Shown here: one piece after another, positions 15,823 through 22,809 of the stretch
Layout of the letters: each line of letters opens with the position of its first letter
Position numbering within the stretch: position 1 is the first letter of the stretch
Assembly (NCBI GenBank): GCA_017411385.1
Contig: JAFQQF010000010.1
Span: 1 to 39,609, forward strand
DNA length: 39,609 nt
DNA from: Ruminococcus sp.
GTDB lineage: Bacteria; Bacillota; Clostridia; Oscillospirales; Acutalibacteraceae
Direction of reading: 5' to 3'
Notes under the pieces: generated by a model
What the model saw: only the letters and a program-made list of their open reading frames with translations
Told to the model about the DNA's origin: nothing
Database searches by the model: none
Made by a program: the position numbers and the translations under genes

Positions 15823-17075
15823 AAACCACTTTCAAGGCAGTTTTTGATGAATTTGACTACGAATTAGCAGACATTGAAAATAATAACACAGCTGATATTG
15901 ACACAGACAGGATAAAATCCAAAGTGCTTGCACAAATAAGAAACAAGCACATCAAACATAACACAAGCAAGAAAATTACAGCTCTGCTTATAGCGGCGGC
16001 TATTCTACTTGTAGGCACAGTCGGCGTTTTTGCCACACGAAGCATAGGCGATGTCTTCGGAAGCCTGTTTCACAAAGGAAGCAATCTGAACGCTTTGGGA
16101 CTTTATGATGCTAAGAACGTCGAAATCAACTGTGCTGATGATTCCCTGAATGTAAAGCTTCTTGGCATAACAGGCGACCACAACAAACGCTTTGCCTCAA
16201 TTGAAATCACAAAGAAGGACGGCAGCGAAGTTGTAGATAAAAACTACACCCATCCCCAGCACCTGAGAGCAAAAGAATATGTAACTGAAAAGGACGGAGA
16301 AACATGGCCTGACTACAGCTTCGAATATGAGCTTTTAAATGACAATAAAACTCTGATGATTTATACTGACCAGCATGCAGTAGAAAAAAACCAGATGGAG
16401 CGAATCACTATTATCTGCGAAGCCATACGTGTTGCTCGATTTGATGAATTTCTCTATTCCAAAGACGCCCCCATAGACCAGCTCACTTCTCCTTCAGAAG
16501 AAGAAGCTGACGCCGAACGCAAAGAATTAATGGACCTGCTTGAGGAAAGAGGAAATACCAACGAAGAATGCTTCAGCACTTACAATAATGGAAAACGATA
16601 CTACTATATAGGTGAGGCAAAATTCTTTGACATTCCCTTTGAAATAAGCTTCGATATTGACATTGATTACAACGAGGATCTTTTCATCACAAAAGAACTT
16701 ACAAACAGAGAATTCCCCAATCTGATTTGTGAAAAAGCAGAAAAAGCCGAGCTTAAAATAACACCTGTGAGCGTATACGTAACCGCTACCTGCAGCCTTG
16801 ATTCCATCGACACAAAAAACGAGAGTTTGCTGATAACACCCCATTGGGATGATTCATCAAAAGTCATTCTCAAGGATGGTACCACTTATAATCTCTATGC
16901 CTATGTAGACTCTGGTTCAGAGATTGACGAGAAAAACGGCATATTCACAGAAACCCTCTCCCTTAATCTCTCGACAGTAATAGGCCCTGCCTACTACGTA
17001 GAGAAAAACGCAATTGATACAAGGGATGTTGATAAGGTTATTATTAATAATGAGGTGGTTTATGTAAAAGACTGA
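15819..17075 (+). CDS. Single-pass membrane protein, probable cognate anti-sigma factor (DUF4179-like)
   Basis: 418 residues. A cytoplasmic part of ~50 residues (DIDTDRIKSKVLAQI) precedes one membrane segment (ITALLIAAAILLVGTVGVFA, ~53-72), then a ~345-residue outside domain rich in beta strands. The segment just after the membrane, GDVFGSLF ... NVKLLGITGDHNKRFASIEI, recalls DUF4179 proteins found beside ECF sigma genes; this match is by eye. The 4-nt overlap with the sigma gene and the topology support an anti-sigma role. No zinc anti-sigma motif is seen. A strong terminator follows, so the operon has two genes. Confidence 0.7.
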   Translation: MKTTFKAVFDEFDYELADIENNNTADIDTDRIKSKVLAQIRNKHIKHNTSKKITALLIAAAILLVGTVGVFATRSIGDVFGSLFHKGSNLNALGLYDAKNVEINCADDSLNVKLLGITGDHNKRFASIEITKKDGSEVVDKNYTHPQHLRAKEYVTEKDGETWPDYSFEYELLNDNKTLMIYTDQHAVEKNQMERITIICEAIRVARFDEFLYSKDAPIDQLTSPSEEEADAERKELMDLLEERGNTNEECFSTYNNGKRYYYIGEAKFFDIPFEISFDIDIDYNEDLFITKELTNREFPNLICEKAEKAELKITPVSVYVTATCSLDSIDTKNESLLITPHWDDSSKVILKDGTTYNLYAYVDSGSEIDEKNGIFTETLSLNLSTVIGPAYYVEKNAIDTRDVDKVIINNEVVYVKD

Positions 17076-17134
17076 TATAGATATATTACGAATAAAATTA
17101 ACAATCTACCTAAAATCCACACAAATACTCAAAG

Positions 17135-17168
17135 AACAGGGCTTAGCAATCGCTAAGCCCTGTTTTCT
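17135..17168 (+). terminator. Intrinsic terminator of the second sigma operon
   Basis: Thirteen-bp perfect stem (AACAGGGCTTAGC / GCTAAGCCCTGTT) with loop AATC, followed by TTCTTG. It lies 60 nt past the stop of the anti-sigma-like gene. Confidence 0.92.
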
Positions 17169-17201
17169 TGCTAATCTTAAAAAACCTACATATCAAATCA
17201 C

Positions 17202-17236
17202 GGCAAAGACGTGCATATCATCAAAACGAAGTTTTG
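17202..17236. repeat. Short palindromes ahead of the long repeat copy 1
   Basis: CACG..CGTG (17202-17216) and CAAAAC-GAA-GTTTTG (about 17222-17236) are small hairpin units of the same style as those inside the adjacent repeat. No gene is seen in 17169-17283. Confidence 0.5.
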
Positions 17237-17283
17237 TATAGCATCTTTGCGGAAATTTTATACACGCTATGTGTGATAATATG

Positions 17284-17538
17284 CAGTTCACCGGACTGTT
17301 TTCTTAAGCCTCTCAGGGTTCGAAGTCCCTCCATTTCTGCATAACTGTTGCGAAGCAATACACCGTTTGTGCAAAGCACAACACTGTTTGCCGAAAGCAA
17401 CTTCATTTTTGTGCCCGCTTCGCGAACAACGATGTTTTCGCAATGCTCGAAATGATGTTTGCAACTATGTTGCAAAACGATGTTGTGTCCTGCGTACACA
17501 AACACAAAGAGCAAGTCTATCGACTTGCTCTTTCTTTT
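17284..17538 (+). repeat. Long hairpin-rich intergenic repeat, copy 1
   Basis: About 255 bp that recur with high similarity and in the same orientation at 19675-19935. The unit is packed with small palindromes: AGTTC-acc-GGACT, GTTGC-gaa-GCAAT (17347-17359), TTGTGC-aaa-GCACAA, GTTTGC..GCAAC, CGCTTCGCG and GCAAC-tat-GTTGC. It ends in a 12-bp terminator-like stem. Frames are open in places, but differences between the copies break the frame while keeping stems, so I read it as non-coding. The ACT-metallo-beta-lactamase gene stop lies 82 bp to the right. Confidence 0.85.
17506..17538. terminator. Terminator-like stem at the end of repeat copy 1
   Basis: AAAGAGCAAGTC / GACTTGCTCTTT, 12-bp stem with 4-nt loop, then TCTTTT on the plus strand. 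On the minus strand it could end the ACT-MBL/MaoC operon, although the U tract there is weak. The same stem closes copy 2 at 19903-19930. Confidence 0.65.
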
Positions 17539-17619
17539 GGAAACGTAGTACAAATCCAAAACCTTTTAAAATCTCGACCTATATGTTCGAACTTATACAT
17601 ATTAATTAAGCTACATTTT

Positions 17620-19056
17620 TTACGAATTTACAGAATAGTCTTTTTTGAATCCATGTGCGCCGAAAATTTGCCACTCTCCAACACCAAGTCGCCCTATAAT
17701 GGCTTTCCGCTCTTCAGCGCAAAGCTTAGGATCGGTATCTACGGAAGTCATCAAAATAGGTGCGTATTGATTATACTCAGCTTGTTCGGGTGTTAATCCA
17801 TGCACATTAATATATATATCGCCGGTAATAGCGATGTGCTTAGCATATTCAATCAATACAATTTCACCGGGTAAATGACCTCCCTTTCCTTCATAAACCT
17901 CAAAATGCAATTCTTCAAAATCAAAGAATCCGATTTGAGTAAGAGGTTCAGTCAAATTTTCAATATCATTCCACATGCTCTTTATTTTATCGGGATTCGT
18001 TACTTTATAAGAGGTAAGTATTTTACAGATATTGATATATGGCCTATGCAGAGGATTCTTTTCTCTGTAACCGTCATTACCAAGATATTCATTTTTTAAG
18101 CATAGAGCCGTTTTAGTGCTCGCTATTATTTCATCAAACAACGGCAGCAAACCACAGTGGTCAACATCAGCATGAGTTACTAGGATAGTTTTCTTAATCT
18201 CATCAAAGTTGGGAACAATCTTCTGTATAACTTCAAGCATTTCATCGCTGTAACAAGCATATCCGCTATCAACAAACAATACCTTATCATTGCTTTTAAT
18301 AATGATTGTGTTGCTACCGCAAGGAGGCTCTATAAGAATAAATTCCGTGTTATCAGAAATTCTATGAGTGCTGACTCTCGGTGCGAAAGCTTTTCCTTTT
18401 GAAGCACCAAGCAATTCGGCAAACCTGCTAATACTATCAAATGTTCTGTATGGAGATAGTCCTTGCTCATCAAGTGTTTGCATCGCAAGATTAACGTGTA
18501 CCAATAGTTCACGACTGATTTTTTCGGGAAGCCCCACGGTTTGAGCCAACCCCATAACATAAGTATTATAAAAAATACTATTGTCATACACCTTCTCCGA
18601 GCTGTTATAATTAATCACACGAACCTTACACAGCTTTTCTGCCTCCAAAAGAAAATCGGAAATTTTATCAATATCCTCAACATATAAGCCCATCTTAAAA
18701 TATTGATAATCTGTGCCATTTTCTTGAGAGCTGATATAAGAAATATTAAAGTTAAAATCATTGATAAGTGACAAGACATTTGTAACACTGCCGGGCTTAT
18801 CCTCAAGACAAAACTCAATTAACACAATGCTTGTCTTATTTGCATCACTTTGAAGATATCCGATTTTTTTCAGTTCAATATCCGCCTTATTTAACTGTTC
18901 TTCCGTTCCTTCAGCATCAATAAAAAGAGTATTCAAGTCAACGGCTTTGTTATAGCTTACACGGGTAATATTAATTCCCAAAGCAGAAAAGCATTTGCTT
19001 GCCTTCAAAAACGCACCTATATGGTTTGGCATAGACGTTACATAAGTCTTTTTCAA
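17620..19056 (-). CDS. ACT-domain / metallo-beta-lactamase-fold fusion protein
   Basis: 478 residues. Residues ~4-68 and ~75-150 are two tandem ACT-like ligand-binding domains (MPNHIGAFLKASKCFSALGINITRVSYN; VLIEFCLEDKPGSVTNVLSL). Residues ~225-475 are a metallo-beta-lactamase fold with THADVDHCG (H295, D297, D299, H300), GGHLPGE (H394), TGDIYI (D413) and GAHGF (H468). The first motif is HxDxDH, with Asp for the usual second His; this variant is known from ComEC-like members. ACT domains usually bind amino acids and regulate enzymes, so a ligand-gated hydrolase is inferred with unknown substrate. It is transcribed 31 nt behind the MaoC-like gene. The region looks AT-richer than the ribosomal genes, and the operon lies between two direct repeats. 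Confidence 0.85.
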   Translation of the reverse strand: MKKTYVTSMPNHIGAFLKASKCFSALGINITRVSYNKAVDLNTLFIDAEGTEEQLNKADIELKKIGYLQSDANKTSIVLIEFCLEDKPGSVTNVLSLINDFNFNISYISSQENGTDYQYFKMGLYVEDIDKISDFLLEAEKLCKVRVINYNSSEKVYDNSIFYNTYVMGLAQTVGLPEKISRELLVHVNLAMQTLDEQGLSPYRTFDSISRFAELLGASKGKAFAPRVSTHRISDNTEFILIEPPCGSNTIIIKSNDKVLFVDSGYACYSDEMLEVIQKIVPNFDEIKKTILVTHADVDHCGLLPLFDEIIASTKTALCLKNEYLGNDGYREKNPLHRPYINICKILTSYKVTNPDKIKSMWNDIENLTEPLTQIGFFDFEELHFEVYEGKGGHLPGEIVLIEYAKHIAITGDIYINVHGLTPEQAEYNQYAPILMTSVDTDPKLCAEERKAIIGRLGVGEWQIFGAHGFKKDYSVNS

Positions 19057-19087
19057 AGTAATTCACCTCATTTATGATACCGTTTCA

Positions 19088-19519
19088 TTACGGCAGTCTG
19101 CATTTTACGATAGCCTCAGTAACATCGGTTAATACAAGTTCTCCGTTCTGATTGTAAGCTTCTATTGTCACCTCAACCAACCCGTTTTTTTCACTTCTTT
19201 TTGCAAGTTTTGTAATGACTGCTTTTCCCGTTAACACATCATCGGCAAACACCGGCTTCACCCATTCAATTTTGGTGGATTTTCCAGCAATCAGTTCCTC
19301 TCCAAAGAAATCAACTTCAAGATATTTTGCCCATACAGACACAAAAGACATCACACCGGGAGCAATCAACCTTCCAAAAGGCGTTTTCTTTGCATATTCT
19401 TCATCAGTATGAAGAGGTATGTTATCATAATCACGGGCAAAATCCATCATTTTTTCTTTCTTAATAACAGCAGGTTTTGTTTTTACCGTCATTCCTACGT
19501 GCAGTTCATCAAAGAACAT
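19088..19519 (-). CDS. MaoC-like hot-dog fold dehydratase
   Basis: 143 residues, a single hot-dog domain. MFFDELHVGMTV is the typical MaoC opening, and ARDYDNIPLHTDEEYAKKT, then APGVMSF, holds the catalytic Asp/His region of (R)-specific enoyl-CoA hydratases. The family hydrates or dehydrates acyl thioesters. The first gene of a two-gene operon with the ACT-MBL protein, so the pair may act in one small catabolic step, but the pathway is unknown. The ribosome binding site is AAGGTG, 7-8 nt from the ATG. Confidence 0.87.
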   Translation of the reverse strand: MFFDELHVGMTVKTKPAVIKKEKMMDFARDYDNIPLHTDEEYAKKTPFGRLIAPGVMSFVSVWAKYLEVDFFGEELIAGKSTKIEWVKPVFADDVLTGKAVITKLAKRSEKNGLVEVTIEAYNQNGELVLTDVTEAIVKCRLP

Positions 19520-19536
19520 ATCGTATCACCTTGGTA

Positions 19537-19565
19537 ATTATATCATAATACATTTTATTAATCAA
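19537..19565 (-). promoter_or_regulatory. Promoter of the MaoC/ACT-MBL operon
   Basis: Minus strand TTGATT (19565-19560), 17 bp, perfect TATAAT (19542-19537). Confidence 0.75.
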
Positions 19566-19598
19566 CGATTTGCGAAGTAAAGCACATTTTCTTTTATC

Positions 19599-19645
19599 TC
19601 TTCTCTCTTATCTATGGAAATGACAAATTTTGAGAAGAGAGAAGA
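19599..19645. repeat. Inverted repeat between promoter and repeat copy 2
   Basis: TCTTCTCTCT (19599-19608) and AGAGAGAAGA (19636-19645) are exact inverted copies with a 27-nt spacer. It may be a weak hairpin or just purine/pyrimidine-biased DNA. Nothing else is seen in 19566-19674. Confidence 0.4.
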
Positions 19646-19674
19646 ACGATAATATAAGAGTTAAGAGTACAAAA

Positions 19675-19935
19675 CAGTCCACAGGACTTTTTCTTAAGCC
19701 TCTCACCCTCTCAGGGTTCGAAGTTCCTCCATTTCTGCATAATTGTTGCGAAGCAACACATCGTTTGTGCAAAGCACAACACTGTTTGCCTAAGGCAACT
19801 CCATTTTGTGTCCGCTTCGCGAACAACGATGTTCTCGCAATGCTCGAAAAGATGTTTGCAACTATGTTGCAAAACGATGTTGTATCCTGCGCACACAAAC
19901 ACAAAGAGCAAGTCTGTCGACTTGCTCTTTCTTTT
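19675..19935 (+). repeat. Long hairpin-rich intergenic repeat, copy 2
   Basis: Same unit and orientation as 17284-17538, with scattered substitutions, small indels and an extra 8-bp tandem duplication (CTCTCACC) near the left end. Stems are conserved: AGTCC-aca-GGACT (19676-19688) against AGTTC/GGACT in copy 1, GTTGC-gaa-GCAAC (19745-19757) against GCAAT, and GTTTGCC-taa-GGCAAC against GTTTGC..GCAAC. It lies just upstream of the MaoC operon promoter and 90 bp from the stop of the gene at 20026, so the two copies bracket the MaoC/ACT-MBL operon. Confidence 0.85.
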
Positions 19936-20025
19936 GCGAAAGACTACCTAAACGGAGCAGAATTGGGAGAAAAACTACCCAAAAGTAATGTGCCTATCCT
20001 GTTAGACAAATTGGAATTTGACGAA

Positions 20026-20355
20026 TTAAAAAATACCCTTGTTATATTTAATCATGGCACGAAAACTTATAACAAGTCCAAGAATAATACCAATAATCAA
20101 AACAGCAGTTCCAACTAAAATAAAAATATCGTTTTCAGTATATAGGGTTACAGATGACAGAACACTAAATACGATTATGCCAATACCGACAATAATAGTA
20201 CCCAAGCCCACTTGTTTTCCAAATGGTATTCTATCTTCTTCTGAAATACGACTCCTGTGATATGGATGAAGAGATGATATGTTTCCTCGCATATTTGTAA
20301 TTCCAAGAACAATACATACAACACCTACAAGAAAAGTAACAATATTGCCTGCCAT
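20026..20355 (-). CDS. Small membrane protein with three membrane segments
   Basis: 109 residues. Hydrophobic segments at ~4-20, ~48-68 and ~77-98. A charged loop NMRGNISSLHPYHRSRISEEDR precedes FGKQVGLGTIIVGIGI; this loop pattern recurs in unnamed Firmicutes membrane proteins, but I cannot assign a function. The AGGAGG ribosome binding site is ideal, and a strong promoter at 20392-20420 overlaps the edge of a palindrome array. It is monocistronic, with repeat copy 2 as its downstream neighbour. Confidence 0.75.
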   Translation of the reverse strand: MAGNIVTFLVGVVCIVLGITNMRGNISSLHPYHRSRISEEDRIPFGKQVGLGTIIVGIGIIVFSVLSSVTLYTENDIFILVGTAVLIIGIILGLVISFRAMIKYNKGIF

Positions 20356-20391
20356 AGTATAGCCTCCTTCAAATTCTTATTTATTGAACAG

Positions 20392-20420
20392 ATTATATCA
20401 CGCTTTGCTGCGCTTTTCAA
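20392..20420 (-). promoter_or_regulatory. Promoter of the small membrane protein gene, at the palindrome array edge
   Basis: Minus strand TTGAAA (20420-20415), 17 bp, perfect TATAAT (20397-20392). The -35 box borders the first palindrome of the array. Confidence 0.8.
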
Positions 20421-20424
20421 CGAC

Positions 20425-20583
20425 ATATCGCTGGCGCAATATGATATACGGCGTTGCCGTATGATATATTTGCGCTGCAAATATGATATAATATCCGTTC
20501 CTACATACGCGAAGCGTATATCATCGCACGATAGTGCGATATCATATCGAAGATATATCACCCGTTCTGACAGGAACGGATAT
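20425..20583. repeat. Array of six small palindromes with a long enclosing stem
   Basis: Units: ATATCGC-tgg-CGCAATAT (20425-20442, one imperfection), ATACGGC-gtt-GCCGTAT (20446-20462), ATATTTGC-gct-GCAAATAT (20466-20484), ATACGC-gaa-GCGTAT (20505-20519), ATCGCAC-gata-GTGCGAT (20523-20540) and ATATC-gaa-GATAT (20544-20556), joined by TGATATA-like linkers. A 12-bp perfect inverted repeat, ATATCCGTTCCT (20491-20502) with AGGAACGGATAT (20572-20583), encloses the last three. The result would be a branched cruciform or multi-branched RNA. No open frame explains it. Confidence 0.85.
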
Positions 20584-20588
20584 CATTG

Positions 20589-20628
20589 AAAAAAGTCACC
20601 TTTGTCAGTAGACAAAAGTGACTTTTTT
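20589..20628. terminator. Bidirectional terminator downstream of tRNA-Arg
   Basis: AAAAAAGTCAC .. GTGACTTTTTT with an inner TTTGTC-agta-GACAAA pairing. A/T runs on both sides make it work in both directions. Confidence 0.9.
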
Positions 20629-20630
20629 CA

Positions 20631-20707
20631 TGGCCCGCCCGAAGGGATTCGAACCCCCGATCTTCAGAATCGGAATCTGCTGCGTTATCCAACTGCGCCA
20701 CGGGCGG
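20631..20707 (-). tRNA. tRNA-Arg (anticodon CCG)
   Basis: Minus strand: acceptor CCGCCCG pairs with CGGGCGG, D-arm GCGC..AACGC, anticodon stem GCAGA/TCTGA (first pair G.A mismatched), loop TTCCGAT with anticodon CCG, and T-arm GGGGG-TTCGAAT-CCCTT. Discriminator G is followed by an encoded CCA. It decodes CGG. It lies just downstream of the rplQ terminator with no clear promoter of its own, so it may depend on read-through or on an atypical promoter. Confidence 0.95.
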
Positions 20708-20713
20708 ATATTA

Positions 20714-20748
20714 AAGGGACAGCAGGTATTTCTACTTTGCTGTCCCTT
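20714..20748 (-). terminator. Terminator of the ribosomal protein run
   Basis: Eleven-bp perfect stem AAGGGACAGCA / TGCTGTCCCTT with a 13-nt loop, 24 nt past the rplQ stop. The U tail on the minus strand is short (TTTAAT), so termination may be partial and let the tRNA be transcribed. Confidence 0.75.
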
Positions 20749-20771
20749 AATGTTAAAATTGATTAGACCTA

Positions 20772-21113
20772 TCAGATGAGCTCGATAATAGCCATCTCTG
20801 CTGCGTCACCGCGGCGAGGACCGATCTTAGTGATACGTGTGTAACCACCGTTTCTGTCCTTGTACTTGGGAGCAATCTCTGTGAAGAGCTTGTAGGAAAC
20901 ATCCTCCTTAGTTACGAAGGACATAACCATACGCTTGTTGTGCAGAGTATCCTCCTTAGCGATGGTGATCATCTTCTCTGCCATAGAAGCAACTTCTTTA
21001 GCACGAGTTACTGTGGTCTCTATCTTACCGTTCTCGAAAAGGAAGGTTACCATTGCTCTGAGCATTGCTGTTCTGTGAGCTGTAGCTCTTCCGAGTTTTC
21101 TTGTACCGGGCAT
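20772..21113 (-). CDS. rplQ: 50S ribosomal protein L17
   Basis: 113 residues, full bacterial length. The start [21 protein letters not shown] and the end [22 protein letters not shown] are L17 signatures. L17 sits near the peptide exit tunnel of the large subunit. It is the last gene of the run, 38 nt after rpoA. The usual Firmicutes followers (ECF transporter ATPases, truA) are absent here. Confidence 0.98.
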   Translation of the reverse strand: MPGTRKLGRATAHRTAMLRAMVTFLFENGKIETTVTRAKEVASMAEKMITIAKEDTLHNKRMVMSFVTKEDVSYKLFTEIAPKYKDRNGGYTRITKIGPRRGDAAEMAIIELI

Positions 21114-21151
21114 TAAAATTCACTCCTTTATCTGATTATAAGAAAGGGTTA

Positions 21152-22102
21152 TTATTCTTCCTCACTGTGAAGGCTGAAGCCAAGGCTTGCCAACTTCTGC
21201 ATAACTTCCTCGAGAGATTTTCTGCCGAGGTTACGAACCTTCATCATCTCTTCCTCACTCTTGCCGATAAGGTCCTCAACAGTGTTGATACCTGCACGCT
21301 TGAGGCAGTTGAAGGAACGAACAGAAAGGTCGAGTTCTTCGATAGTCATCTCGAGAACCTTCTCCTTGCTTGAGTCTTCTTTAACAACCATAATCTCCTG
21401 TGAGCCTCTGTCTGAGAGGTCAACAAAGAGGTTTAAGTGCTCGCAGAGCACCTTGGCTGCAAGGGAAACTGCTTCCTGTGCATTGAGCACACCGTTTGTC
21501 CACACGTCAAGTGTGAGCTTATCGTAGTCAGTAATCTGACCAACACGGGTGTTGTCAACTGTATAGTTAACCTTGAGCACAGGTGTGTAAATGGAATCCA
21601 CGGGAAGTACGCCGATGATTGTGTTGCCTGAAAGAGCCTTGTTACGCTCTGCAGGAACATATCCTCTGCCTTTGTCCAAAGTGATTTCCATATTGAGTTT
21701 TGCGTTTTCGCCGAGTGTAGCAATACGAAGGTCGGGAGTAAGAATCTCAACCTCGCTATCGCATTTGATCATATCAGCGGTTACAGTGCAAGGACCTTCA
21801 GCAGAAATCTCTACTGTCTTAGGACCATTGCTGTGAAGCTTTGCTACAAGACTCTTCATATTAAGAACAATCTCAGTAACATCTTCTTTAACACCCTCAA
21901 TAGTTGAGAACTCGTGGAGAACACCATCAATTTTGATGGATGTTACTGCTACGCCCTCAAGAGATGACAGCAGAACTCTTCTGAGACTGTTGCCGAGGGT
22001 GTTGCCAAAGCCTCTCTCAAGAGGCTCAACTACAAAGCGACCGTAGTTGCCTGTAGGGGATAATTCTTCAACACTGATTCTGGGCTTTTCAATTTCGATC
22101 AT
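21152..22102 (-). CDS. rpoA: DNA-directed RNA polymerase alpha subunit
   Basis: 316 residues from ATG 22102. The N-terminal assembly domain shows [25 protein letters not shown], the dimer interface. The C-terminal domain from ~250 has [22 protein letters not shown] and [11 protein letters not shown], which contact UP elements and activators. An upstream in-frame ATG (22120) is rejected because AAGGAGG lies 6 nt before 22102. A hairpin occupies the 64-nt gap after rpsD. Confidence 0.98.
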   Translation of the reverse strand: MIEIEKPRISVEELSPTGNYGRFVVEPLERGFGNTLGNSLRRVLLSSLEGVAVTSIKIDGVLHEFSTIEGVKEDVTEIVLNMKSLVAKLHSNGPKTVEISAEGPCTVTADMIKCDSEVEILTPDLRIATLGENAKLNMEITLDKGRGYVPAERNKALSGNTIIGVLPVDSIYTPVLKVNYTVDNTRVGQITDYDKLTLDVWTNGVLNAQEAVSLAAKVLCEHLNLFVDLSDRGSQEIMVVKEDSSKEKVLEMTIEELDLSVRSFNCLKRAGINTVEDLIGKSEEEMMKVRNLGRKSLEEVMQKLASLGFSLHSEEE

Positions 22103-22115
22103 GCGAATCCTCCTT

Positions 22116-22144
22116 AACATTTTTCAGCATCCTGCTGAGATGTT
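22116..22144 (-). promoter_or_regulatory. Hairpin in the rpsD-rpoA spacer
   Basis: AACAT..TCAGCA-tcc-TGCTGA.ATGTT folds as an inner perfect 6-bp stem plus an outer 5-bp stem, ending directly at the AAGGAGG of rpoA. There is no U run, so an mRNA stability or translation element is more likely than a terminator. Confidence 0.5.
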
Positions 22145-22166
22145 TGTAAACCTGCTTAGTTAGGGA

Positions 22167-22793
22167 TTACTTGGAGTACAGCTCAACGATAAGTGTTTCA
22201 TCAACATCAAGGTCGATGTCCTCACGCTGTGCAACTGCCAGAACCTTACCCTCAAATGTATCAGCTGAACGCTCAAGGAACTTGGGGATAGGACGAGCGG
22301 AAGTTGCCTCAATAACAGTCTTGAACTTAACGCTCTGACGGCTGTTCTCAGCGATAGCAACTACATCGCCGGGCTTTGTCAGATAAGAAGGAATATCTAC
22401 CTTCTTGCCGTTAACGGTAAAATGACCGTGGTTAACAAGCTGTCTAGCCTCTGCGTGGGAAGATGCCCAGCCGAGTCTGTATACTGTGTTATCAAGACGG
22501 CTCTCGAGAATAGCAAGCAATGCCTCACCGGTCTTGCCCTCTCTCTTCTCAGCCAGCTCGTAGTAATGTCTGAACTGACCCTCGAGTACACCATAGTAAC
22601 GTCTTGTCATCTGCTTTGCACGAAGCTGGATTCCGTACTCGGAAACCTTCTTTCTGCCCTGGCCGTGCTGACCGGGAGCATACTCTCTGCGTGCAATAGC
22701 ACACTTGCCGGTGTAGCAACGCTCACCCTTAAGGAAGAGCTTCTTGCCCTCTCTGCGGCACTGTCTGCAAACAGCATCTGTATATCTTGCCAT
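22167..22793 (-). CDS. rpsD: 30S ribosomal protein S4 (zinc-binding form)
   Basis: 208 residues. The N-terminal CRQC...C....C cluster (Cys 9, 12, 26, 31) is the zinc-holding version. The S4 RNA-binding domain is [20 protein letters not shown], then [17 protein letters not shown]4 starts 16S folding and in many bacteria represses its own mRNA. It lies 16 nt after rpsK. Confidence 0.98.
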   Translation of the reverse strand: MARYTDAVCRQCRREGKKLFLKGERCYTGKCAIARREYAPGQHGQGRKKVSEYGIQLRAKQMTRRYYGVLEGQFRHYYELAEKREGKTGEALLAILESRLDNTVYRLGWASSHAEARQLVNHGHFTVNGKKVDIPSYLTKPGDVVAIAENSRQSVKFKTVIEATSARPIPKFLERSADTFEGKVLAVAQREDIDLDVDETLIVELYSK

Positions 22794-22809
22794 AGTTAGT
22801 TACCTCCTT

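Noticed and set aside
17308-17330. T-arm-like GGGTTCGAAG in both long repeats, suggesting a tRNA relic
   Set aside because: The stem/loop sizes do not fit a T-arm (4-bp stem, 8-nt loop), and no acceptor, D-arm or anticodon stem could be built around it.
17367-17609. Cys-rich frames in repeat copy 1 and the similar frame at 19630-20118 in copy 2
   Set aside because: The two copies differ by indels that break the frame, there is no ribosome binding site, and palindromes dictate the composition.
17620-19519. Insertion sequence or composite transposon
   Set aside because: Neither gene is a transposase or integrase and no terminal inverted repeats or target duplications are visible. Only the direct repeats remain, reported as a finding.
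17284-20583. CRISPR array
   Set aside because: The palindromic units differ in sequence and spacing, spacers of constant length are absent, and no cas genes are present.
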